Shown: positions 45,319 through 58,100 of the stretch, one piece after another
Numbering within the stretch: position 1 is the stretch's first letter
Layout: every line of letters starts with the position of its first letter
NCBI GenBank assembly: GCA_902805475.1
Contig: CADCSX010000001.1
Span: 1,488,001 to 1,552,000, forward strand
DNA length: 64,000 nt
Reading direction: 5' to 3'
Origin: Entonaema liquescens
Taxonomy: Eukaryota; Ascomycota; Sordariomycetes; Xylariales; Xylariaceae
Program-made: the position numbers and the translations under genes
Notes under the pieces: model-generated
Databases searched by the model: none
The model's input: only the letters and a program-made list of their open reading frames with translations
What the model was told of the DNA's origin: nothing

Positions 45319-48300
45319 TTCGCCATTTATAAAAAATGCGATATTTTTATCGTTATTTATTTTATAATGAAATTATATTTAATTTTTATATAATTTAATA
45401 AAATAATTATATTTATATTATATTATAAATTAATGTTTTTATAATTAAAAATTAATTAATAATTTATTTATATTTTTTTTTAACTTTTTTTATAATAATT
45501 ATTATGTATATTAATTATTAAATTTAATGTATTTAATAAAATATTATTTTTTAATAATATTTTTTTTAATAATTTTCTTATAATATATTTTAAAAAAAAT
45601 TAATTTTAAATATAATAAAAAATAATTAAAAACATTTAATAAAAATATTAATTTAAAATGATTAATTAATATTATATTATAAATTTTAAAATTATTAAAA
45701 AATTTCAAATAATAAATTAATTTTTTAACTTATTTAATAATATGAAAAAATTTTATATATTATTATTTTAATTTGTAATTAAAAATAATAACGGTAAAAA
45801 TATTATAACTTTTATATAATTATAAAAATATATATTACTTTTTATAAAAAAACATAAATTTATATTATTAATTATAATAAAATTTTATAAATATAAACGT
45901 TAAAATAATTACGTTATAAATATTAATTTATAATAAAAAAAAACTTTAATATTATATTTTTAAAAATTAAATGATAAAATTAAATGTAAAATTATATAAA
46001 ATTTCGAAAAAATTTAATTTCGTTATAAAAGATTTAATAAAATTTAATTTATATTAAAAATAAAAAAAATATTATTTTTATAATTTATTATTATTAAAAG
46101 AATAAAAATAATATTATAAATAAAATTTAATAAATAAAATATATTATTTTATTTAATTATTAATTTAAAAGTGATAAATGATTATATATAATAATTTTAT
46201 ATTATATATTATTTAAAATATAAATTAAAATTTTAATAAAAATTTAAAATTTTTATTTAAAATAATGATTTTAAGTAATTTTTATTTAATATTAAATAAT
46301 TAATTATAAAACGTTTTAATTTATTATAAAATATTATAATTATGTTTATTAAAAATTAAAATGGTTAATTTAATAAATTTGTTAATAATAATATTAAATA
46401 CATTATAATTATCATTATTTTAAAAAAAATTAAAAATTATATTTATTATAATTATATAAAAAAAAATAAAAAAAATTAATAATAAGTTAAAATAAATTAT
46501 AAAATTTATAATTACGTATATAATATAATAAATATTTAAAATATAATTTCATATATTTCGTAAATTTTTTTCGGTTAAAAATAAAATATTATAAATAATT
46601 ATAAAAATAATTAAATTTTAAGTGATTTAATTTATATATTATTTTAAAAATTTTAAAATTATAATTCTTTAATATATATAATTTATTATAAATGTTTAAA
46701 TATTTTTAAATAAATTTATTTTTTAAATAAAATAAAAAATTTATAATATTTTATTAATTAAAATAACGGTTAATATTAATAACATTTAATATTATTTATT
46801 ATTTAAAATTTTCGTAATAATTTTATTATATTTTAATTTTAAATTTTAAAGTTATTTATATTAATGTAATATTACGAATATTATATAATGTAAAAAAGTT
46901 ATTATTAAATTTTAAAATTACTATGTAAATGGTTAATAAAGTTTTATCGAATAAAATTTAAAAATTATCCGATTATAAGTTGGTAAATAAAGTTTAATGT
47001 TCGTTAACGTTATTAAGAAAAAAATTTAATTTTTTTAATTAAAAAATTAATTTAACCGAATGTAAAAAATTAAATATTAATAATTACAATAATGTATTAA
47101 AGATTATATAAAATTTCCCAAACTTATATAATAACGTATATGAAAATTTAAAAATATATTTAAAAATTTTAATTAATTATAAATTTTTGTTATTTATTAC
47201 GATGGAATTAATAAAATTTAAATATTTTATCATTTCGAAAATAATTTTATGATTAATGAAAATATAAATTTCTTTTTATGTAATAAAAATATAATGATAA
47301 GTTTTTTTTAAAATTTAAATAAAATTTAAAATTTCCATTTTAATAAATTAATATTATTTTTTAAAATGTGTGAAAATACGTAATAAAAATGTAATTAATT
47401 TTATTATAATTTATAAAACGTAAATGATAAATTTATTATTTTTTATTAATTTAAATAAGGTATTTTTAATAATATAATAAACATAAACTTTAATTCCAAT
47501 ATAAAAAATATTAAAATCAATATATAATATTTTTATAAAATTAAAAAAATAAAAAATTATATATTTTATTAATATATTTTTAATGTTATGAAATAAATTC
47601 AATTTTACTTATAAAAAAGTTATAATAATAATTTTTAATATCTATTTTTTTTTACTTTATTTTAATAATAATATATAAAAATTCGTATAAAATAAAAAAG
47701 TTTTTCGTTTTTTTAAAAATTTAATAAATTTAATATATCTTAATATATTATTTCTTATATAATTAATAAAATTAATAAAAGTTTTTAAATTTTTTAATAA
47801 TTTAAAAAATATAATTTTAATAATTATAATAAATTTTTTTTTTATTATTAATAAATTAAAAAAATTAATAAAATGATTAAAAATAATATTATTAAAGAAA
47901 ATAATAAACGATTTATTAAAATTAATTAATATATTTTTTATTTTTATTAAAGTAAAAATATAAATTAAATTTTTAATATATTTTTCAAATGTAATAAAAA
48001 TTATATAAATATTATTATAATAAATATTAGTATTATTAACAAGTTTAAAAATAATATTTATTTATTTTTAAACATATATATTATTATTTTTATATCCCAT
48101 AATTAATATTTTAAATATATATTAACTTTTTACAATAATAATAATTAAAATTTATTATATTATTAAATAAACATACCATTAATAATGAAAAAATAATATA
48201 TTAAAAATTATAAAATATAATTTACTTTAATATTTAATTAATATAAATTTTTATAATTTTATTAAATATTTATTATTAAGAATTATTTAATTAATAATTT

Positions 48301-51300
48301 TCGTATTAATAATTATACGATTTTTTTATTTAATTTTATTATTTTTATTTAAAATAAAAATATCTTTATAAAAAATAAAAATTAATATAAAAAAAAAGAT
48401 AAATTTTTAATTATAAAATATTTTATTTTAAAAAATTAATTTTATAATTATATTATTAATAATTTTTTAATTTTTAATATTAATAATGTAAAGTTTATAT
48501 TTTTTAAAAATAAATTTTTCTTAATTTAATTTAAATTTAATTAATTTAATTTTTTTTTTAAAAACATAAATAAAACTTTTATTTTTAAAAATATTATAAA
48601 ATTTTAAAATAATATTATAAAATTTTTTAAATTTTTTTAATTTATTAAAGTTTTTATAAATAATTATATTATTAAAATATTTATTAATATTAACAATACT
48701 TGTAATAAATGGTAAAAATTAATTAAAAATATAATTATTAAATTTGTAAATTTTAAATTTTTTAATAATAAATTTAATAATTTTATTATTAATGATATAA
48801 TAATTTTTATATTTTTGATTTATTAAGATTAAATAATTTATAAATATATTATAAGAAATGATAATAAGTTTTATAATATTGTTATAAATAATAATTTATT
48901 TTATATTATTATTAATTAAAAAAATTAAATAAATAATTTAATTATTAACGGGTTTAAAAATTAAATTTTAATTAAAATTTATATAATATAATATATTAAT
49001 ATAATAGTAATGATATGGTGGGATAATGATGTAATTTGTTGTTATCATTTTGATTTTATTATATTTTTTATTATTTAAAGTAATTAATAATGGGATTGCG
49101 ATTTTATAAAATTAAATGATGGTAATTTTTTTTAATAATAAAATATTAATATTTTTAATATTAAAAATATTTATTTTTAATAATAATTTAAAAAATAAAT
49201 TTTTAATAAAAGTAATTTTACAAAAAAACGAAACAATGGTTAATTATTTATTATAAATATTTTTAAAATAAAATTTAATAATAATATATTTATTTACGAT
49301 AATTTAATTTATAAAAATTTCATGTATAAATATAAACGTTATTTTTATATAAATTTTATTATTAAGATAATGTTGTTAAATCCATGTTTTATTAATAATG
49401 GTTTATATATAATTAGTATTAACATAAATATTTTTTTAATGTTTAAATTTAAAGAAAATTATAATAAAAAATTTAAAATATATTTTTATTTTATAAATAA
49501 AATTAATTTTAATATTAAAAAATAAATTAATTAATAAATTAATAATAAAGGTTTTAATTTTTAATATTAATTATAAAAGTTTAAATAATATTTTAAAATT
49601 AATATTAATTATTATTTAAAATTAATCATTGTATTGATAATTAATGAATAATGACGAATGATAAATATTAGATAATGATGATTAATGAAAATTTTATAAT
49701 GTTAATATATTGTTAACATGGTGTAATTTAAATAACATAAAGTTTATTACGATTATAATGTTTATTAATTTTTATATATGTGTATTAATGACGATATTAT
49801 TAATGATTATAATATATTATATTATATTAAAATTTTAATTAATGGTTTTAATAAAAACGATGTAAATTTAAATAATAATTTATTATTATTAAGATAATAT
49901 TATTAAATGTGATAAAACAATTTATTATAATTAATAAATATTTTATTATAAAATTTATAATTAATTTATTTAAATATTTAAATTATTATATTAAAATATA
50001 TTATATTTTTAATATTATTATTAATAAAAAATAGATTAAAATTATTAAAAATTTTTCTATAAAATATAATTTTTTTATTATTATAATTTTTTTTATTAAT
50101 ATAAATATTAAAATTATTAATATTTTTTTTTATATTATTTATATATATATTTAATTTTTAATAAAATTATTAAAAATATTAATAATTATAATTTCCATTA
50201 TTTTCATTTTTATTTAAATTTTTAACATTTAATTTAATATTTTAATTAAAAAATTATAAACGTTAAAATTAATTATTTTTTTTTAATATAATTTAAAATA
50301 TTTTTAATAATTTTACATTTAATTATTTATAAAATTATTAATTTAATTTTTCAATTAATTATAATTATTACGAAAGAAATTATTTTATTTATTATAATTG
50401 TTATTATTATTATTATTATATTTATATATAAATTTTATTTTTTATAAAAAAATTAATTTACATTTATTAATTTTTTAAAAAAATTATTTAAATATAATAT
50501 TTATAATAAATTTAATTAATTATCGTTAAATATAATAATTAAATAATTTAAAAACATATTTAAATTAATTTTTAAATAAATAATTATAGATTTTTATATC
50601 GTAAATAATATTATTAATAAAAAAACGTAATAGTTTTTTATTTTTTATATTTAATAACGTAAATAATTAATTTTTTAAATTTTAATAAATAATATTAAAA
50701 TATTTGTAAAATTTAGTAATAAGTTTTTTATAAATATAATTTATATTATTTATAATTAAAATATTTTATTTTATTTTTATTAATTTAATTATTAATTATT
50801 GTTAAATAATATATTATAAATATAATGTTTATATGATTTTAATTTTAATTTTTTTTTATAATTATGTAAATTTTTTTAATTAATAAATAAATATAAAAAT
50901 ATTAATGTAAATAATGTATTTTTTAAAAAGTATAATATTAGTAAAATGGGGATTTGTTTGTAAAAAATTAAAATATTCGATTATTTTTAAAAAAAAATTT
51001 TTATTATTATTTTTATTATTTTTATTATTATTATTATTAATAATATTATGGTTATTATTATTTGTAAAATTTTATAATATTATTTAATAAAAAGTTTATA
51101 TAATAATATTTATAATATTAATAATTGTTATAAAAATATTAAAATTAATATAATTTTTTTATAAATTCGGGTTTATTATATAAAATTAATTTTTCATTAT
51201 AATTTAATTAATTTTAATAAATTTTAATAAAAAAAATAATTAAAATAATATTTTAAAAAAAATAAATAATAACGGTAATAATAATTATTTAAATAATTAT

Positions 51301-52287
51301 TTAATAATAACGAATTATTTAACTATAATAAGTTATTTAATAATAATAAGGATATTAATAATATTTAATAATAAATATTTAAATTTTATTTCGAAAAATT
51401 ATTTAACGAATAATATAAAAAATAAAAATATAATAATTGATTTAAAAAATTATTCCAATAATTTTAATAAAAATAATAAAGTTTATTATTATAAGGTTTT
51501 TAAATCATTATTAAAACGGTAATATGCTCGTAAATTAATAAAGATAAATTTTAAAAAATTAATATAATAAAGTTAAAATAACGTAAAAATTAATTTAACA
51601 CGTTACGAGTTTTTTATAATAATAAATATAAAAAATGTTTTAAAAAATATAATAAATTTATTAAAAAAAATAAATATTATCGTAAAAAAATTATAATTAT
51701 TTTAATTAAATTATTATAAAAATTAAAAAATATTATATTTTTTTTTTTAACATTTAAAAAAATAATAAAATTATTTTTTTAATTTTATTTATTAAATTAA
51801 ATAAATAACGTTTTCGTATTATAACATTAAATTTTTTTTTAATAAAGTAAAAATAAACCGAACGAAAATAAAATCGTGCTCGTTAATTAATATAAAAAAA
51901 AAATAATTTATTTTCGAAAAACGAAAAAAATATAAAATTTATTTATATGTTTTTATAAACATTAATAATAATTAATAATAAAGTTATAAACAATCATTAA
52001 ATTAATAATCATTAATAAAGTTTGTTATAAACATAAATTATTAATAAAAATTATTAATAAAAATTAAAAATAATAATTTATTAATAAATAAATTTTAATA
52101 ATAAAAATTAAAATAATTATTATTTATTAAAAAAAATTTATAATAATTTAATTAAATTAATAATTAACTTTAATTTAATTTAATTTAATAAAAATTTCTT
52201 AATTTAATAAAAAATAAAATATTCGTTATAATTTATAATATTATAATTAAAAAACAATTAAAAAAACGAAATAATAAAATTATTAAA

Positions 52288-52432
52288 TATTATAATATAA
52301 TATAAATATAAATTAAATTATATTATTATATTAATTAAATTTTATAAAAAAATTTTTAAAATAATAAACATAAAAATACATTTAAAATATATGGGTCCTT
52401 ATATAGATCTTATAAATCCATGTCATATGATA
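52288..52432. repeat. Right LTR, mutated except for its last 40 bp
   Basis: Partner of 45174-45318. Bases 52288-52392 are AT-only, but 52393-52432 keep GGGTCC, GATC, CC and CATATG, giving a glimpse of the unmutated LTR sequence. Confidence 0.82.
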
Positions 52433-52437
52433 ATGTT
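52433..52437. repeat. Target site duplication, right copy (ATGTT)
   Basis: Exact match to 45169-45173 across the 7.26-kb element. Confidence 0.75.
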
Positions 52438-52962
52438 TTAAGTTTTGGGGTATTGTCTCCTGATTATGCAAAGTTTAAAAAAGATGATCTGACGTAAGGT
52501 CGGCTCGAAATCCTTTTGCAATCGCCAAGAACAAACCTAAGAACTTAAACATTGACATGTCGCCTTAGCAAGGTAGGGGTAATATGTACCTAACTTAAAA
52601 GGTATTAGGTAGGTAGGCTGACCACCTAGCTGGATATCAGCTTACCTAAGATACCTAATAAGGTATGAAAGTACTCGACCTAATACCAGGTATAAACGTG
52701 CAAGTCTACCTACAGATGACAAATTATGATGTCGCCGGAGTAGGTATGAATATCCGTAATTTGGAATTTACATAATACTAAATACTACCTACTACCTTAT
52801 GTAAGATAAGCGTACCGTTCCATCTTTACCCACCATTACAACCTTTTTTTTTTTTTTTTTTTCATCTTTTGTACACACAATAACTCCTTGCTAGTATCTT
52901 CCTAACTAGGTCATAATACAGTATTCAAAGTCCTACCCCTCACCGCGCCGCTTTTTTACTGA
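52438..52962. other. Intergenic region, transposon to Pth11-like gene
   Basis: Ordinary composition resumes. It holds a run of GGTAGG/CCTAAC-type motifs (52560-52700) and a 19-base T tract at 52844-52862. It should include the 3' flank of the membrane-protein gene. No other gene recognised. Confidence 0.5.
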
Positions 52963-54290
52963 TCAAGAGACTTGAATGTCATGACTAACCACAATCCTAC
53001 TCGTGGGCATTGGTTCAAGAGCAACTTGTGAACCTTCATATTGTTCATTTTCTGCCCAAGTTCTTGATGTCAGGTTATTTTGAGCGCCCCCTATCTTGGC
53101 CCATGGGCGTTCGGCACTGCTTCCTTTCGATGATTTGTTTAAGCTGCTGGGGCTTGAAAGCCGTCCTTTGAGCGATGCATACCAACTCTGAATAGACGGA
53201 AATGCTTTTGTCAATAAGGGAAGAAGCGGCCCAAATGTAGGCAGGCAGCTGCAAATGATCGCCAAGCCTAATTGTACCGTCGACCAAACAAATGTGAATG
53301 AAAAGTTGACTAGGACCTTATTAGCGCTTACCCGGCTCAAGTACGAAAACAAAAGGGGTAAGAGAGAAGACGGAGCGGAACTGACAGTTTTCAAGAATAT
53401 TGGGTGGGTTCCAGATTGCCGTGATTCGGATAATACTTGCGATGCAAACACTATAGGCAGACATATAAGTGTGAGAATCATGATTTGGAACAGATATCTT
53501 GTTACTCACAGCGCTCCAAGCAGAAAGATACCGAGAACTGTTATCTTCTTTGTGGCTTGAAGATGAAGTTGTGAAACAACGCCCACCGGCACGCAGAGAA
53601 TTGCCACGTCAAGGAATAGATTTGTCAATTCGTAGCCAAGAAGGACCTTCGGTGACTCGAGACAGTAAGGTGGCAAGGCGAATTTCTCCCAATAGGCTGA
53701 TATCGGATTGCACTGGAAAATGAGGACAAACATAGCGACGATGAACCAAGTAATGCAAGTGACACCTACTACCTTGATGACGTTGCGAAGCCGAGTGTTG
53801 ACAGCGAATAAGTTGAAGTAAAACCAGAGAATACTGAGTTTGATCGAAGAGATACCAGATGTGAATATGAGCTCGGTTGCATACGAAGTCTGACTAAGAG
53901 TAAGAATGGGAGGCAGTGTGATTGAGAGGACTTTCGGACCTTCAAAATGTTCAGCACCTCAGATATCCCATAGATTGGGTTGAAATCAAAAGCGCGGAAC
54001 GATGATACGTTGAAGATAACTAATTTTGAGTAGGTATGAGTTAATATCCAGTATGCCGGCGCTTCTCAATGAGGTAGACTTGAGTAAAGTATGTACTTAC
54101 AGTTTATGATCAGTACGCAATAGGCTATGAAAAACGCGGTTGATACAACACAAAGCCAGTCCGGGACATTGAGAGTCTGCCGATGCGTGAATTTGAGTAT
54201 GAATCTTATCAGTACCGTTATTATTGTGAAACTGAGCATGACAACACATGTTATGAAGTTCTGCCGTGCGCTTGCTGTAAGTTCGGCCAT
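52963..54290 (-). CDS. Pth11-like / rhodopsin-domain 7-TM integral membrane protein
   Basis: Five minus-strand exons, 54290-54101, 54019-53940, 53889-53510, 53450-53386 and 53309-52963; phases agree and the model gives 353 aa. Hydrophobic helices alternate with short loops: ITCVVMLSFTIITVLIRFIL, VPDWLCVVSTAFFIAYCVLI, ATELIFTSGISSIKLSILWF, VVGVTCITWFIVAMFVLIFQ then CNPISAYWEKF, YELTNLFLDVAILCVPVGVV, KITVLGIFLLGALVCIASII and FVWSTVQLGLAIICSCLPTF. The FQCNPISAYW and cytosolic Ser-rich tail are typical of the large fungal rhodopsin-domain (Pth11-related) family, thought to be surface sensors. No CFEM domain is seen at the N-terminus. Intron 4 uses a GTCAGT donor and is the least certain. It is divergent from the PKS, a common arrangement at secondary-metabolism loci. 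Confidence 0.82.
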
Positions 54291-55100
54291 TTTTACCAGA
54301 GTAAAATTGACGATGTCGTTTTCTCGCTAAACTTTGAAGATACAGTCGGGAAAATGTGTAACTATAGTCCTGTTGTTGGCCTCTTAAGGTCGCACCACAA
54401 TATGGGCAGAACGTGGAGAATTAAAGTTGGGTTGCTGTAGGTGGTAGCAGGATGAGGGCACAGCATATAAGTGGTTCCACTGTCAGAGTAACCGTATGTT
54501 TGATTCGAATAGAGCGAATAGAGCGAATAAAGGCATATTGACCGAGGGGAGCTGGAAGGATGATGACTACATCTATTGATCTACAGCTCCTAAACAGTTT
54601 ATGACTTACATATGAGCTAACTGAGTTTAATTCTGTGTGGTTGCACGGCGTACGTGATATGAAAAAGGCGCAAGGTAAGCAGAACGGACATAGCCAATAA
54701 GCATCCTTTATTCAGATTACCAGCTTGGGGAGGATTCTACAAGAGCCTTCTGGCCCCCATTATATCATGCATAGCGGGCCGGACCAAGCCTTAAATACTA
54801 GGTACATGAACTCAAAGTACTGTTCTACAACCGCGTACTCAAGTAGGGTTATGTATCTAGGTACCTCTCTATAGGCTACTCGTAATCATTCAAATCAGAG
54901 ACATACGATAGATTGTCTATAGGATTGACTTCCCAATTATGCGGGGCTATAGGGTAGACTGATTTATCTATATAATGTGAATAGAATTGATATCTATGAA
55001 CCTTCTAGTGATCGTCTTCTAAGCACTTGGCTACTGTCTTATATCCATTAAATAATACTATTTCACTTACAGAGTCACTTACCTACCTATCTATATCAAA
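54291..55100. promoter_or_regulatory. Divergent promoter region, Pth11-like gene and PKS
   Basis: 810 bp between divergent start codons. A triplicated GAGCGAATA-like unit lies near 54507-54530, and a TATA-like CTATATAA at about 54968-54975, roughly 130 bp before the PKS ATG. A pathway-specific regulator site cannot be assigned from sequence alone. Confidence 0.45.
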
Positions 55101-58100
55101 ATGGGAAGCTACGTGCCGGAGAACGATGACCCTGTCGTGGTTGTTGGGCTCTCTTTTCGCTTTCCTCAGGGTGCTGACTCTGATGATGCTTTTTGGAAGA
55201 TCATTCAAGATGGCATTTCAACAATGACAGAAGTACCTAAAAGCAGATATGATATCAACGGTCACCATCGCTCTGGCCTATCTCGCCAAGATACGGTCAG
55301 ATTCTCAGTCAACTGTTCAAGTACCCTTTTCTTTCTGCATACTAAGTCCTCTCACAGGTGTCGGGCCGTGGCGGTCATTATATCGATGGTGATATCTCTG
55401 CATTCGACGCTCCATTCTTCACTATGAGCGGTACGGAGGCCAAGGCCATGGACCCTCAACTTCGTCTTTTACTAGAAACTACATACCATGCTCTTGAATC
55501 CGGTTAGTAAGATAGCTATGCATAAATCGTCCTTAATATCACTGACAAAGTAATTAGCTGGAATAAGCTTAGAGGTCGTAAGAGGAAGTTCCACATCGGT
55601 CTTTGTGGGGAATTTGGTTTCCGAGTACTCAAATTTCTATGCCTATGATGACGAGATCAACGCACAGTACCAGGCTACGGGGACTTCCTCGTCTATGCTG
55701 TCAAATAGATTAAGTTGGTTTTATGATTTGCGTGGTCCGAGCATCACCCTTGACACTGCTTGCTCAAGCACTCTTACTGGCCTCCATTTGGCCTGCCAAA
55801 GCTTGTTGCAGGATGAATCTGAAATGGTAAGTCTATCACCAGGTGATGGTTCGATGCTGACCACTTACTAGGGGCTTGTTTGTGGTGCCCAATTGCAACT
55901 GGAGCCAAGGTCGATGTCCGTTCCATTGTCGCGACTCAAGTTTCTATCCCCTGATAGCCATTGCTATAGCTTTGACGAGCGAGCAAACGGGTATAGTAGA
56001 GGCGAGGGTGTAGGTGTTTTAGTACTCAAACGCCTTTCCAAAGCTATACAGGACGGTGATACTATTCGTGCCGTAATCCGTGGTACATCTGCTAATCAAG
56101 ATGGCCGCACACCTTCTATCACACAGCCTAGCTCAGCAGCTCAAGCTGCTCTAATTAGAAAGGCATATGAAACGGTAGGCTTTGATTTTGGTTCCACGGG
56201 GTACATCGAGGCCCACGGGACCGGAACAGCTGTAGGTGACTTAACTGAAACTCAAGGAATCAGTGAAGTATTTTCTCCCTACTACAGCACAGGAAATCCT
56301 CTTCATCTCGGGTCTATCAAAGCCAATATTGGGCATCTCGAAGCAGCAGCAGGAGTAGCAGGGATGATAAAGGCTATCTTGATGCTTGAGAAAGGAGTCA
56401 TTCCTCCCAATGCTCTTTTAGAGCACTTGAATCCAGCCATACCCGATGCAGAATGGAACTTCAACGTAAGCTACCTAGACATAATTCTCCGACCCTCCTA
56501 TTAACATATTTAGTTTCCAACGTCTGCCATCCCTTGGCCCAAGCCTGGGCTAAGGCGAATCTCAGTAAATAGCTTTGGCTTTGGCGGAACGAATGCCCAT
56601 GTCGTAGTCGACGATGCATTCCATTTCTTGCAAGCTAGGGGGCTGCAAGGGATACACAATACCACTACTACACTCAGTAGTAATGGCATATTAGAACATA
56701 AATTGCCCAACGGACTCTCTTCAAAAGAGGACCTAGACACCACGGACCATAATACTCTCCTTTTCCTTCTCTCAGCCGCAGATGAGAAGGGAATTCAGCG
56801 AGTCTCCGCATCAATTGAAACCCATTTGAGGGAACTCAAGGGAGAACTCCAAACACACTACCTACAAGATCTCGCGTTTACATTGGCTAATAAGCGAAGC
56901 TCACTTCCTTGGAAATCCTTTGTTTTGGGCCATTCCATCGAGAGCCTACTAGAAAACCTTGCAAGTGCAGTACAGAAGCCGATACGGGGTGTCGAGATAC
57001 CTAAGTTGCAATTCGTTTTCACGGGACAAGGAGCTCAGTGGGCGTCAATGGGTATACAACTTCTCCAATATCCTTTATTCGAAAAGTCCCTTCAGCAAGC
57101 CGATATATACATTCGTTCCCTCGGGCCTACTTGGTCTCTTTTAGGTATGCGAAGAAAAAGAACGATGCGAAAGTTTTGCTGACCACTTTAAGATGAATTA
57201 CGTGCTCCCCTATCTTCCTCCAACATCAACGAACCAAGACTCGCACAACCTCTGTGCACTGCACTACAAGTAGCAATAGTAGATTTGCTTAAGTCTTGGG
57301 GTATCTCACCGCAAGCTGTTGTAGGTCACTCTTCAGGAGAAATTGCAGCCGCATACTGTGCAGGTGCAATCACGAAAGAAGATGCCTGGAGGATTGCATA
57401 TTTCCGAGGTGAGGCGGCAGCGTCGCTTCTAAAGAACCCCCAATCTACAAGGGGGGCTATGCTTGCGGTTGCTTTATCAGAGTCTGAACTGGCCCCCTAT
57501 ATTGCTCCTATTCTCGACGAAGGTGGTAAGGATGCTGTCACATGCGCGTGCATTAATAGTCCCAGAAACACCACGGTGTCAGGCGAGGCGATTTACATTG
57601 ACAAACTTGCGGAGCGGCTACAGTCCGAAGGCATTTTCGCAAGAAAGCTTGAGGTCACGGTAGCATACCACTCAAAGCAGATGAACCATGTTGCTGAAAC
57701 CTATAGGAGGACCCTTGAAGGTTCCCTGTCGTCTACACCAGAGACCATCAACTCTTCTTCTCCGCGATTTTACTCGTCTGTCACAGGGGCACTGATAGGC
57801 AAGGAAAATGTTTTACTTGGAGCAGATTATTGGGTATCCAACTTGGTGTCCCAAGTGAAGTTCTCTGAGGCTCTTGAACTCATGTCATCATCTGTTGAGG
57901 GTGATACACAGAGAAGCTCCTCTGGATCAGCACTCTATCTACTCGAAATCGGACCTCATTTCACTCTGAAGCGTGCTATTCAGGAGACAATCGGCCAGAA
58001 AATTGATTACATATACGATTCTGTCGTCAATCGGGACATTTCTGGCGTCAAGACGGCGAAAGAAATGGCCGGTAGGCTTATCGTGAATGGATACCCTGTA

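Larger units (their letters stand above)
45174..52432. mobile_element. Decayed, RIP-like-mutated LTR retrotransposon, 7259 bp
   Basis: Bounded by 145-bp direct repeats in register (offset exactly 7114 bp), starting and ending with TA, as expected from TG..CA after C-to-T and G-to-A change, and flanked by ATGTT on both sides. The interior is almost entirely A and T: in 45901-46140 I count 4 C and 7 G in 240 bases. No gag, protease, RT or integrase frame survives; stops occur everywhere. Orientation and Copia/Gypsy class cannot be told. The pattern (transition mutations on both strands, AT-rich relic) is that of repeat-induced point mutation, known in filamentous ascomycetes. Length fits an autonomous element. 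Confidence 0.82.

Noticed and set aside
47411..49525. Small open frames in the AT block (47411-47602 and 49322-49525)
   Set aside because: Translations are Ile/Asn/Lys/Tyr/Phe strings expected by chance from A/T-only DNA.
44890..52432. AT-only block as a nuclear insertion of mitochondrial DNA
   Set aside because: No mitochondrial gene or tRNA is recognisable, and the direct repeats, transition differences and target duplication explain it as a mutated retrotransposon. A wider centromeric or heterochromatic role cannot be excluded from this window.
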